Assembly: GCA_036873755.1 (NCBI GenBank)
Contig: JAVTVY010017242.1
Location: 1-64,000, forward strand
Length of the DNA: 64,000 nt
Source: Hanleya hanleyi
Taxonomy: Eukaryota; Mollusca; Polyplacophora; Lepidopleurida; Hanleyidae
Direction of reading: 5' to 3'
This document shows, piece by piece, positions 33,380 to 43,833 of this stretch; positions within the stretch are counted from its first letter, which is position 1, and every line of letters starts with the position of its first letter. Made by a program: the position numbers and the translations under genes. A model generated the notes under the pieces. That model did not search any database and had not been told where the DNA came from. It saw nothing but the letters and a program-made list of their open reading frames with translations.

Positions 33380-34169
33380 GCTGTCCAGTTCTTCTCTTCC
33401 ACATCATATGATTTACACTAAAGCTTTTGCAGGAATCATATCTTATTTCAGAAGTGTAATATGAAATAACTGGCGCGAGAATCCCGGCAGTACCGAACCC
33501 CTGGTTTTTTTAATTCCGTGTCATCTTAAATCAAGGACAACATTTCCTTCAATTTTGCTATCAAATAATTGTATTCCACATCATATGATTTACCCTAAAG
33601 CTTTTGCACGAACCATATTTTATTTCAGATGTATAATATGAAATACCGAACCCCTGGGTTTTTTTTTTTAAATTTCGTGTCATGTTAAACGAAGGAGAAT
33701 ATTTCCTTCAATTTTGCTATCAAATAATTGTATTCCATATCATATGATTTATCCTAAAGCTTTTGCATGAACCATTTGTATCCACACGTGTAACTTATTA
33801 TTATATTAATTACAACTGAGTTCCTAAAGTTTGGGTGCACACTGTGCATATGATCAATTTCCTGAATTGAATTCGACCTTGTGGTTTTTCAGACTGACAG
33901 ATGATGGAATGCAGTTGTCAATGTGGTTGTTTCATGTACAGGGAGCTTTCTATGGCTTTCATTTCAGCACACCTACCACTACCCTCAAGGAGAGCATGCA
34001 TGTCCCCATCCCCAGGGCTCCGAGACACACCCTCTATCTCCCAAACTATCCCTCGCTCGACCCTCATATTGTGTTCCAGCATATATATCTCCAATATATC
34101 TTGGCAGAAGTTGAAATTTGTGTGTTGTCTGCAATATTGGGATAATTCCGCCACCCCTCAATGAATTGC
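33380..34169. repeat. Inverted repeat arm around the reverse-transcriptase fragment (right)
   Basis: Inverse of 31,331-31,966. The ATTTCCTTCAATTTTGCTATC block occurs here three times in tandem (near 33,545, 33,705 and a partial one near 33,400). Confidence 0.7.
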
Positions 34170-35850
34170 AACCCCAAAAGGTTTCAATTTATAAGGCACA
34201 GACCCATGTTTTTGTATTTGGTAAGTGTGTCCCTTGTCTATAGATCTTGCTTGGAATTGTTTTTCGTGCCAATCCGCCTCTGGGTGGCGCCACCTGGGGC
34301 CAAGTTAAAATTGCATCTCCAGACAATAACTTTTGGGAACCTTAAGGATTCTTTCCAAATTTGGTGTGTGGATACCTTGCTTCAAGATCTGGCTTGAGAA
34401 TGTTTTTCATGTTGAGGGGGACCATGTATGTTCATGTATAGGGGGACCACCTGAAAACCAAGTTAAATGTTTCCAGACAATAACTTTTGAAAACCTGAAC
34501 CGATTTATTCAAAATTTGGCGTGTAGGTACCTCGCCTCAATTTCTCGTTTGGCATTGTTTTTCATGCCGATCCACATATAGGTGGCGCCAAGTGGGGGCA
34601 AATTTAAAATTATGTTTCCGGACAATAACTTTTTAAAACTTGGATGAATTCTTTCCAAGTTTGGTATACGTGTACATTACCTGAAGGTTTCGCTTGGGAT
34701 TGTTTTTCTTGTCGATCTGCTCATAAGTGGCGCCACCTGTAGGCCAAGTTAACATTTTCTATTTCCAATGTCAAGGGATCGTGCCTCAAGATCTCGGTTG
34801 GGATTATTTTTTATGCCTATCTGCCTATATGGTCAAGGTAAAATTGCATTTCCGGACAGTAACTGTTGGACCTGAATGGATTCTTTTAAATTTGGTATGT
34901 TAATGATGTTAATGAATGTTTCCTTTACTAAAGATGCAAAAGGGATGCCTCATCGATCGTATTCGATCGACTGTATCTGGTTTCTTCAATATTTGGCATA
35001 TGCATTCCTTGTGACAAGATGTGATTGGTATTGCGTTTCAGAAAGATCTGCCTGTAGGTGGCGCCACTAGGGTTCTTTTCGTTCTTTTGTGCTGCAAGCA
35101 ATAACTTTGAAAGGCTTTGAGAAATGTCGCTCGAAATTTGGTTTCCGGGCAATAACTTGAGAACTGCTCTTCGAGTTCTTCCCAAATTAGGCATGCATAT
35201 ACATTTTACCTTGCCATGATATGTTGCATGGCATTGTGTTATCCACTTCTGCTTGGAAGGTGTCGCCACCTTATGACAAATCTGAAATTTGTTTTTGGCC
35301 AATAACTTGAGAACTGCATGCTCATCGGATTCTTCTCAAATTTAGCATGCATGTACCATGCTAGGAGATGTTGCATGGCATTGCCTTTCACTCACTTGCA
35401 CTTACAGGTCGCGTCACCTGGAGGCAAAATCCCAAATTTGTCTCCGGGTAATACCATGACCTAAGATGTCGCTTGAGATTGCGTTTCGCCCACTTACACC
35501 TATAGGTAGCGCCACCTGATGTTAAAATCAAAATTTGTTTTCAGCCATTAACTTGAGAACTGCTCATCGGAATCTCTTCAAAGTTAGTATGCATGTTTCA
35601 TGCCAGCAGATGTTTTGTGGGATTGCCTTTCGCTCACTTGTACATACAGGTGGTGCCACGTGGTGGCGAAATACAAGATTTGTTTCCGGGTAATAACCCG
35701 AGAACCGCTCGTCAGATTCTTCTTAAATTTGGTATGAATATACCATGACATATGATGTCGCTTGGGATTGCGTTTCGCCCACTTGGGCCTACAGGTAGCG
35801 CCACCTCGTGTCAAATCTAAATTTGATTTCGCTCATCGGGTTTGTCTCTT
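34170..35850. repeat. Inverted partner array of 190-bp repeats
   Basis: Units with GTAGGTGGCGCCACC, GGGATTGTTTTTCATGCC and CAATAACTT, inverted relative to 29,201-31,330. The TCGATCGTATTCGATCGA palindrome at about 34,952-34,969 has its partner at about 30,478-30,495. Confidence 0.75.
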
Positions 35851-36330
35851 GGGATTGTAATTCGGCTGCTTCTGCATACTGATGGCGACACCTCTGAAAG
35901 GACCTTGTACGTTAATGTGGACAAACCGCCCCAGATGAGGTACGATTGTAGATGAAAAATGAAACTTAAAGTATGAAATGCTCGCCTCGATTAGCATAAA
36001 CTATGACATTTTTTTTAACTCTCTTTGAAATATTGGGAGCCTGTGTGCCATGATTTTTCAAAAGAGCTCTCCAAAGTGGTAGGTTTGTGTGAAATTAACA
36101 GTTTTGGGTTGAAAAAGCACGGTTTGCCTATCTGTGAATATATGAAGATAAACTATAACCACAAAAATATTCACGCATAACAGTCCTCTTTTGAATCCCT
36201 GTTGTTCAACAAAGCACGTTTTGGTTATCGTTTACCTTCATATAAAAAATGAAACATTATGGAATATTGTTTTTAGTCATTTGGTGTTCAATTTCAAATA
36301 CGATAATTGGAGCAACGTTATATGTACGAG
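35851..36330. other. Flank left of the Polinton, no gene recognised
   Basis: AT-rich, no coding or repeat signature noted. Confidence 0.5.
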
Positions 36331-36412
36331 TATGAGCTGGCCGAATGGATAGACTCACGAGAAGAGTTATCGTTTCGATTGATGATCTGCTGGTTCGAAT
36401 CCCAAAATATTC
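36331..36412 (+). repeat. tRNA-derived (SINE-like) sequence
   Basis: Perfect RNA polymerase III A box TGGCCGAATGG (36,338-36,348) and B box GGTTCGAATCC (36,392-36,402) at tRNA-like spacing of 54 bp. The T stem is mismatched and no acceptor stem closes, so it is not a functional tRNA gene. The Polinton starts 17 bp downstream. Confidence 0.55.
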
Positions 36413-36491
36413 AATAGATTTATGCGTGAGTAGTAATGAAAGCGTATTTCGAGTTACGTTTTCCAGGGAGGTAACTCTTGGTTCCTTTTTT

Positions 36492-36532
36492 CCGCCAGGG
36501 GGCGCTCTTGTAGGTATGACGTCACTTCCGGT
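36492..36532 (+). promoter_or_regulatory. CTCF-like, CRE and ETS-like motif cluster (left)
   Basis: CCGCCAGGGGGCGC fits the CTCF core consensus; 11 bp on is TGACGTCA (36,517-36,524), sharing its last base with ACTTCCGGT, an ETS-type site. The cluster is repeated in the right terminal repeat. Binding is not shown. Confidence 0.5.
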
Positions 36533-37109
36533 CTGGGTGAATGGAGCGTGACCTGGGAACATGATAGGATATGTACTGACCTGTCTGTGGGGTTTTTCCA
36601 CAATGTCGTTCATCTTCGTGTCTCTTGGGTGATCTCCGTGTTTCTTCGATTATACAAGTGGGATTTTCCCCACAATGTCGTTCACTTCCACGAAAGACAC
36701 GGAGGTGGCCGAAGACACACGGAGGTGCCCCCAAGATGTCACGGAGATCACCGAAGAGACACGGAGGCGCCCGAAGATGTCACGGACACTTCCGAGTCTC
36801 TTCGGTCACCTCCCCAAGATACAAGTGGGGTTTTTCCCACAATGTCGTTCACTTCCGAGTCTCTTCGGTCACTTCCTACGAAAAGACACCGAGGTGGCCG
36901 AAGACACACGGAGGTGCCCAAAGATGTCACGGAGATCACCGAAGAGACACGAAGGCGCCCGAAGATGTCACGGAGGCGCCGAAGATGTCACGGAGGTGGC
37001 CGAAGAGTCACGGAGGTGCCCGAAGAGTCACGGAGGTCACCGAAGAGACACGGAGGTGACCGAAGACACACCAAGGTCACCGAAAACACACGAATGTCAC
37101 GAAAAAACG

Positions 37110-37117
37110 TATAAAGG
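37110..37117 (+). promoter_or_regulatory. TATA box of the polymerase gene within the terminal repeat
   Basis: TATAAAGG, 90 bp upstream of the polymerase ATG (37,208). The mirror-image box in the right repeat serves the CARD-PC4 gene. Confidence 0.65.
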
Positions 37118-37207
37118 TGAGAATTTTTAGGGGATTGCTGCATTCATTGGCCTGCTTGACCAACCTGCTTCACCCGCCTGCCTGATTAGCCTGAGCCTCA
37201 CTGTAGC

Positions 37208-40200
37208 ATGAGACGTGGAGAAGATTTTCCAGGGGATCCAGGAGCGCCTCCGGCTGATGCCTTGCCCGAAGACCAGCGTGTGAGTGAGATTTATCGACGT
37301 CACTGGAACACCATACGCCATTGTTTTCACCGTCACCGTCGTCTACTGGACTTGTATAACTTTCGACTGCAGGACCTCACGTTTCTTTCTACCTATGCCG
37401 AGAACATTTTTACAGAGCAGGTGACATCTTTCAAGTTGAATATTACATTCGGCTACATTTTACGGCACAAAGAGACGGACCAGTTGCGGTATTTTTATCC
37501 CATCAATAATACCTGTGTAATGTGTTTGATCAACACAATAATGTGTTTGATCAACCCTTCACGGTGACGGATGCAATTTCTCTGGAGCCACTCATCGAGC
37601 AACTCACTACGTTGGACCCGTTGGAATGGGCGCGTCTGCAACGGCCCAACACCAAATGGATTGTGGAAATGGTGACCAACGTCACATTTTTCGTCACAAA
37701 AATGAGAGATCATCCTATCGGTGCTCCTGTCATTCTTCCACCTTGGCTGCTTCATCGAAAAGGACTGTATGCGTTAACGGGAGGCATACGGGGTCCCTAC
37801 AAAGACCGGAAATGTCTGTTTCGGTGTTTGGCCGTACATGTGGACGGGTGTGATCCCAAGGGTTGTGGTCAATGGCTATTGAAGACAGTATTTACAGGAG
37901 CAAGACCTGGATGAGCGGCAGTTCCGGGGAGTCCCCTTTAAGTATTTGGATGTCGTGGAAACTCTGTTCAGCATCAATATCTTTGTATACCGATTACGAT
38001 GCGAGGATGACATATTGGTGGCTGAATTGGTTCATCGCTCAACAGAACGGTATGCTTCTACGATGAAAGTCAATGTCTTCGACGACGGTGGGGTGAGTCA
38101 TTTTTCCCTCATCTACAATATGGGTCTGTACGCGCAATCCTACAGTTGCGCCCAATGCCATCGGGTGTTTGACCGTTCCACCGACTTACATCGACACGAG
38201 AAGATTTGTAACCATACTGTGAAACGCAAATTTCCTGGTGGTGTGTATCATAATACGCCTACCATTTTCGAGGAGCTGGTCGATGAGGGTCTTGACATAC
38301 CGGAAGAGGACCGTTATTTTTCCTACCGGGCGTGTTACGATTTCGAGGCCCTGTTAACGTTGGAGCCCATGGACATGTTCTCAGCGGAAACGCAGTGGAC
38401 GCAGCGCCATATTCACCTGAGTGTCAGCATTTCCATCAACGTGCCCGGCTATGACGCTGCGCCTGTCTGTTTCGTGTCGTCGGGGGACTCCCATGAGTTG
38501 ATTACCCGCATGATGGGTTATTTAGAGGAAGTCAGTGCTGCCAGTACGGAATTGTTGGTGTCCAAGTTCCAGGACGTTCTGGACCAACTGGACGACCGGA
38601 TTCCTATACCCGGTGTATCGTTCAGCGACGATGAAGAGTTAGAGTCAGAGTCGGAGACCCAGGAGCTGGAACCCATTCAGTCGCAGGATGTACCTTTACC
38701 TAAACCGTATGCGGAGAAATTGAAAGCCCGCTTCCTACAATACCCAGGCCAGTTACCTGTGCTCGGCTTCAACTCGGGCCGATACGATCTTAACATGGTG
38801 AAGGAATTTCTCTACCCTTACTTGGCCCAGGCTAATACAATCAAGTCCGTCATCAAAAGGATCAATAATCATATGGCCCTCACTACCACGTTACTCCATT
38901 TCCTGGATGTACGGAACTACTTAGCTCCCAATTATAGCTATGATCAGTGGGTGAAGGCGTATGACTGCACAAACCAAAGGGAGGTTCCCTTACACGTACA
39001 TATCGACGCTCGACCGCTCGGAGGAAACACAGTTGCGACCCTGGGACGCGTTCTTTGACGATTTGAAGCAAGTGGAATGTTCGGAAAACACGTACCGGGA
39101 ACTACAGCAGGTATGGAACGACCAACACATGCAGACCTTGCGAGATTTCCTGATATGGTATAACAACTTAGATGTGGTTCCTTTCCTCGAAGCGGCCGAG
39201 AAAATGGTTCAACTCTTTCGTCGTGAGATGCACGTCGACATACTCAAGGAGTGCTTGAGTATACCGGGTCTGGCGCTTCGCCATCTCTTTCAAGATTGTC
39301 CTACATACTTTTCGCTGATACAACAAAAAGAGGCGGACATGTATGATTGTCTAAAACAGAACGGGCCCAGTCTTATTTTTCACCGCTACCGCGAGAAGGA
39401 CGTCACCACTCTCCCCGCTGGGAAACCCTGTGCTAAAATCTCGACACTCTCAAGCCACTCTTCGCCGAGTGCCCACCCATCTTTAAAAACACACTGGTGG
39501 GTCGGGATGACATTGGAGACACCATGGGTGCCTATGCTGAGCAACACGAGTGTTTGCCTCGACCTCGACGGATGTTGATTGGCAGTATGTGGGCAGAGAA
39601 AATCTTGCTGGGCACTCCGCTACTACAGTGGTACATCAGCCACGGCCTGGAAGTCACGCGCGTGTACCAAGTCTTACAGTACGTACCCAACGCCTGTTTT
39701 GCGGAGAATGCCGACATCGTGACGTCTGCCCGTCGTCAAGGCGATCAAGATCCGAGTAAGGCCATCATCGGTGAATCGTGGAAGCTCACGGGCAATGGCT
39801 ATTATGGCAAAACGGTCAATAATCAAGATAAGCACATGAACGTGAACATCTGTACCACTCCACAAGCTCGCAAAAAGGTGAATTCTCCCCTGTTTCGGTC
39901 CGTGGAGGTCATCGATGACGATACATATGAAATCACTTTAGCCAAAAAGACTATCCGTTACAACCAACCCCTCCAAATTGGATGTATGGTATACCAGGTG
40001 GCCAAGCTGAGGATACTCCAGTTTTTGTATGATTTCATGGGTGTGTATTTTAATCCATCAGACTGGCAACTCATGGAGATGGATACAGACTCTGCTTACA
40101 TGGTTGTGTCTAATGCGGATTGGGAGTCCCTGGTCAAACCCGAGTTACGTGCACAGTATGAGGCGGAACGGGACCAGTGGCTACCTCGACGTGACCATTA

Positions 40201-40534
40201 CCAGTACGACAAGCGGACGCCGTGCCTTTTCAAGTTGGAGTGGAGCTGCGATGCCATGATTGCTCTCTCCTCGAAGACGTATTACTGTTATGGTGGAGCG
40301 GAAAACAATAAGTTTAGCTTCAAAGGGGTGAACCGGCGCGATCCGGCCATCGACAAAGCCTTGTACCTGAACGTGCTGCAAAGCCAGGCCAGTGCGAGTG
40401 GGACTAACAGAGGATTTCGGGTCGTGGACCACCAGATGCGGACGTACATCCAGAAACGAGACGCCTTCACATTCTTCTACCCCAAGCGGAAAGTCCTTCC
40501 CGATGGCATCAGTACCACTTACTTGGACTTGTGA
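37208..40534 (+). pseudogene. Protein-primed family-B DNA polymerase, fragmented
   Basis: Starts at ATG 37,208. N-terminal domain (to about 37,910) with IYRRHW and VTNVTFFV. A zinc-finger-like CAQC...HRHEKIC (about 38,150). Exonuclease motifs YDFEA (38,338), GFNSGRYDLN (38,765) and YSYDQW (38,935). Polymerase motif B WKLTGNGYYGK (39,780) and motif C MDTDSAY (40,078). Lesions: a 21-bp tandem duplication plus indel at 37,519-37,560; two frame changes at 37,860-37,895; one near 38,975; one near 39,430. Motif A (the YDANALY region, one of the two metal-binding aspartates) is missing: only about 20 codons separate its upstream and downstream blocks. It cannot make an active polymerase as it stands. 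Confidence 0.9.
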
Positions 40535-40845
40535 AACTATGATATTTGATATACTTCTCATGATACGAGTTAAAACTATAACTGTAAAAAAGTCAGAATG
40601 GCCGCCAGTCCTAAGTGCTGGCCTGCGCAATGCAGGACGTGGGTTCGAATCCTACTCCTCACAGTTTTTACACACCTACTGTATTCTTTTGTACATATTC
40701 TATACATTCTTGTTCACCTGAATAAAAAAGTCAAAAACATTACTTGTGTTTTTCCATGATTTTTTTTTATTGAACATCAATGAACGTCAGAACAACAACG
40801 TCATAACAAAAAACAATGAGAACACCGCGCGGTGCATTGAATCAA
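40535..40845. other. Convergent 3' region with two poly(A) signals
   Basis: AATAAA at 40,721-40,726 for the polymerase and AATAAA on the other strand (complement 40,766-40,771) for the structural gene cluster, about 45 bp apart. The tRNA-like sequence lies just upstream. Confidence 0.65.
40592..40669 (+). tRNA. tRNA-Leu(UAA)-like gene lacking the D arm
   Basis: GTCAGAA (40,592-40,598) can pair with TCCTCAC (40,656-40,662) at 5 of 7 positions. Anticodon arm CCAGT-CC(TAA)GT-GCTGG at 40,605-40,621 puts TAA at the anticodon. Variable arm CCTGC-GCAAT-GCAGG, T arm GTGGG-TTCGAAT-CCTAC. The D arm, including most of the A box, is absent: acceptor and TGGCCG run straight into the anticodon stem. A T5 terminator at 40,665-40,669 follows. 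Likely a captured tRNA that lost about 14 bases, not a functional tRNA. Confidence 0.65.
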
Positions 40846-41322
40846 TTAAGACAACCAGAGAAATGGGGCATGCACATTAAAACGAGAGGCAGTCCAGTCG
40901 TATACGAGTAATTCACGGTAGTCGGCTTGAGAATAATCAGCAAACATTTGTATGATCGTTTGCGTAGAATGTCCTCTACTCCGGTGAGTGAGATAAAACA
41001 CACAGTACTGTCCGCATACACTACTCAAGGGTCCTTGTAATCTTTTAGTATTCCAACGCCACACTGTAGTAGATACGTCCATGAACTTCACCAAATCGGG
41101 ATGCAGGGGTGCAAGTCCGTAGGAATCGCAGTATTCGCCTTGGCCCAGGGTGTCCACGTACACAGCCACCCAATGTTCACCGGGTCGAGTATGAAGGTCT
41201 GTATTCAGGATGTAGGCTGCTGGGGTGGTTGGGGTGGTGGGAAACATATTGCGTGGAAACACACCTCGAAAGGGTACCCCAGGATCTCGCTGGAGTATGG
41301 CCATCAGCTGCTCTGTATCCAT
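40846..41322 (-). CDS. Adenovirus-type cysteine protease (maturation protease)
   Basis: 158 codons from ATG 41,322 (MDTEQLMAIL), 4 bases after the capsid stop. The frame is open further upstream within the capsid gene, but this ATG fits the family's usual start. Catalytic His in GEHWVAVY (about residue 66), Asp in YCDSYG (about 80), and Gln/Cys in LQGPLSSVCGQYC (about 110-122), the order seen in adenoviral and Polinton proteases, which cleave virion proteins during particle maturation. All catalytic residues are present and the gene is intact, unlike most neighbours. Confidence 0.9.
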   Translation of the reverse strand: MDTEQLMAILQRDPGVPFRGVFPRNMFPTTPTTPAAYILNTDLHTRPGEHWVAVYVDTLGQGEYCDSYGLAPLHPDLVKFMDVSTTVWRWNTKRLQGPLSSVCGQYCVFYLTHRSRGHSTQTIIQMFADYSQADYRELLVYDWTASRFNVHAPFLWLS

Positions 41323-41326
41323 GACT

Positions 41327-42607
41327 CTAGCTGGCGTAGTCACACAGGACGTTTCTTTGCTGATCCACGGTGATGACGTTATCAAACTCGGCGTAGCAAA
41401 TCACGTTAATGGTATGGAGTAGAGGGACGGAGAAACGCAGTTCCAACCGTAAGTTTCCTTTCTTGAGCAAGGCCAGTTGATGATCGTGTTCCAAGGTTGG
41501 GGTGAGGTCGAAGGCGAACAAAGTGTACCCACGGCCAAAGTCTCGTCGAGTGATGGTATTTCCTTCGTCCTGATTGTTTTGTCCTGTGGCTGTAAACAAG
41601 TTCAGGTAGCTCCGCACATAGTGATGGTTACCAAAATCCGGTTGTAACGGCCGGGCTGGAATTTGATGGCCGGCCACGTGCAGTGCCAAAAAGTTGAGGT
41701 TGAAATGTTAAAAGTGGAACGGATTCTCACCCCACTGTCCATTGAAACTGGTGTGGGTGACATGACAGGGTAAGACGTTTAGGGAGATCCCCTAGAAATA
41801 AATTTTCACGATTGGCCATCATCGTACCTGCTGGCACAGAGAACACCTTGGTCTGTACGCGTCGGATGGGGTACAGGGCTGTTTTTTTCGATAAGGCTTC
41901 CATGTGACTCACCAACACACCCTGTTGCAAATCCACCGTACGGACAAACAGGGCTGCATCTTCTATGATGATCTTGTAATTGGGGGCATCTCCATCGGAC
42001 ATCAAGGCGAAAGTGGGTGGGGAACGGATCAACTTGATCTTGATGGATACACCGTTCATCATGTAGCGGTCTTGCAGGAACAGATCGGCGTGCAGTCGTC
42101 CCATCATATCGACGGACGTGCTACGGGCTGTAAACTGCCTGCGATGGCCGAACCCATTATTGGCAACGGTGGTGGCATCCATGGCTCCGGCCGTATCCCT
42201 GTAGTACAGCGAGGCTTGCAAGTGTGTTTTTTGGCATCTTCTCCGTACGACAACAGCGTCTCGATGTAGGCTCGGTACGGGTACGTATTGGTTGACGTAC
42301 TGATGAGTTTATCGTTCAGACTGATATCCACCTGTTGGAACAAGGAGTGCAGCCAAAGATTCACCGGGCCTACCACCGCATCGTTCCCGATGGGCGTCCC
42401 GTCGTTGTCCACTGTTTTGGCTAAATCCAGGTAGGCCGTATCTTTGTTTTCAATGGTAAATTCCAGCGGTCCCGTGCAAGTCAGGCTAGCCAGGGGCCGA
42501 TGTTCTACCCAACGTCCTTCGGCGACACTGGTCTGTGTGGGTGGAATAGTCCACAAATCCAATTCACTGTTGGTAGACGGACACGACTCGGAGTGAATGA
42601 ATGCCAT
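41327..42607 (-). pseudogene. Major capsid protein (double jelly roll), broken
   Basis: ATG 42,607 overlaps the stop of the PX-like gene (TAATG). N-terminal part reads ...NSELDLWTIPPTQTS and PVNLWLHSLFQQVDISLND, typical of Polinton hexon-like capsids. Frame changes occur in an A run near 42,230 and near 41,785. An in-frame TAA lies at 41,708-41,710 (minus strand). The last part (HHYVRSYLNLF, DFGRGYTLFAFDLTP) is open to the stop at 41,327. The three pieces follow each other without missing segments, so the protein was about 425 residues. Its function would be the capsid shell. Confidence 0.9.
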
Positions 42608-43011
42608 TATGCGAAGATGTCTCTCTTACCCTTCTTCTTCTTCCGGGGTGTGCGTCGTCGGTATGTCGGTCGTCGAATGACTCTTCCCTGTGCCGGCGGT
42701 TGTCTTTTAAGGGCTTTGGCGATCAAGACGCTGCCTGCTTCTTGGGCCCGTCGTTTCAAGGCTTGTCGGGGTGCCGTTCCTCCCAAGACATCACCGGCCA
42801 CTCGCAGTCCACTGCGTACCGCTTGTTTACCCACCGCTTTTACTCCCCGTGTCACCAAGGGCAAGAACGTTTTGACGACGCTGCCCAGTATGTTACCCAA
42901 CCCGTGACCTCGTTGCATGCGTGCACCGCTAAAGATGGGCAAGCTACCTCCCGTTTGTTTCTTGTAGTAGTCGGCATAGCTGGCCGTATGGCACTGGTAA
43001 GGCACGTACAT
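42607..43011 (-). CDS. PX-like basic minor virion protein
   Basis: 134 codons from ATG (43,011-43,009), whose A is the last base of the penton stop (TAATG). Starts MYVPYQ, then YYKKQTGG and GHGLGNILGSVVKTFLPLV (amphipathic, glycine-rich), with a very basic tail RRRTPRKKKKGKR. Matches by layout the Polinton PX protein and adenovirus core/cement-type proteins; a DNA-condensing or membrane-active virion role is inferred. Intact. Ends in a TAATG overlap with the capsid gene. Confidence 0.75.
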   Translation of the reverse strand: MYVPYQCHTASYADYYKKQTGGSLPIFSGARMQRGHGLGNILGSVVKTFLPLVTRGVKAVGKQAVRSGLRVAGDVLGGTAPRQALKRRAQEAGSVLIAKALKRQPPAQGRVIRRPTYRRRTPRKKKKGKRDIFA

Positions 43012-43800
43012 TATACGAAGTGAGGAGAACGTGCTTGTCGGAAATGAAATGTCAGCACCACTTTCCCTCTTTCGAATGCGACCGGGCGTCCCGTGTCATC
43101 TCTTATATCCACCGTGATCGTGTTAATATCGGTGTGTCGTACGGGTAGGTAGAGTATGTGGTTGAAACTCTGGGTGACTTCATCGCCATACTTCTTTTCT
43201 AATGGGCACCACCCGTAACAGAGGTGTGTTCACATCGCCCACAATATGGCTGTCCACCGCGTCCGAGTAGACGTAGAGTCCGTACATACCCACTTTCATA
43301 TCCATCACAACGTCGCCTGTGTCGGTGGTGGGACCCGCGTAGATGCTGTAAGGGAGACCTAACATTTGCTGTAGGCTAGGACTGAGTTCCACACCCACGT
43401 TGGGGCTGAGCAGCACACAGGCCTTGTCGTTGTGTGCGTTGTAATCGAAGATCACATGATTCTTGAAGGGATAGGATTTGACGGGTCTTGAACTATTCGT
43501 CACCACCCGTAGAGACTTATAATTCAACAATGTGGTCAGACTCTCTATGAACGCCTTGGGGGTATCGTATTGGCCTTCGGGGAGAATCAGTCGGTTTACT
43601 TTGCCTTCGTAGGTCACCTCGTACCACACGTCCTTGCCTCGCACGTTGTACCACGAGTAAGGGTATTGAATATCCACCAGTCCACATTCCCACCGTCCAG
43701 GTAAATGCAACGGTTGCGGTAATTGGGTCACGTACTTGGCCAAGGTGTTGTCAGGAAACACATCGAGCGAACTGTTACTGGGCAACGTGAGGTAAAACAT
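43011..43800 (-). pseudogene. Minor capsid (penton-like, single jelly roll), frameshifted near its end
   Basis: ATG at 43,800 (MFYLTLPSN; an upstream GTG is in frame but unlikely). The motifs FPDNTLAKYVTQLP, WECGLVDIQYPYSW and YGLYVYSDAVDSHIVGD are characteristic of Polinton minor capsid proteins, which form the vertices. One frame change in GAAAAG near 43,195 causes a stop at 43,180. The other frame continues (SFNHILYLPV, VVLTFHF) to the TAA at 43,011, so only the last 60 residues are affected. Confidence 0.88.
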
Positions 43801-43833
43801 GACGACTGAGCTTTCTTGCTTCTGCACCTGGCT

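Larger units (their letters stand above)
36429..37200. repeat. Polinton left terminal inverted repeat
   Basis: Contains in order: AGTAGTAATG, CTCF-like CCGCCAGGGGGCGC (36,492-36,505), TGACGTCA (36,517-36,524) overlapped by ACTTCCGG, three copies of a GGGGTTTTTCC(C)ACAATG block, then a 21-bp minisatellite built on CACGGAGGT(G/C)(A/G)CCGAAGA (about 36,690-37,095). TATA box TATAAAGG at 37,110-37,117. Because 21 is a multiple of three, the minisatellite opens several frames at once. Confidence 0.85.

Noticed and set aside
36331..36412. Functional tRNA-Ser gene
   Set aside because: A and B boxes are perfect, but the T stem is mismatched and no acceptor stem closes; a tRNA-derived SINE is the better reading.
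36548..37130. Long overlapping open frames (up to 188 codons) in the left terminal repeat, and similar ones at 50,675-51,333
   Set aside because: They come from a 21-bp minisatellite, a multiple of three, which keeps several frames open at once; there is no domain and the products differ only in frame.
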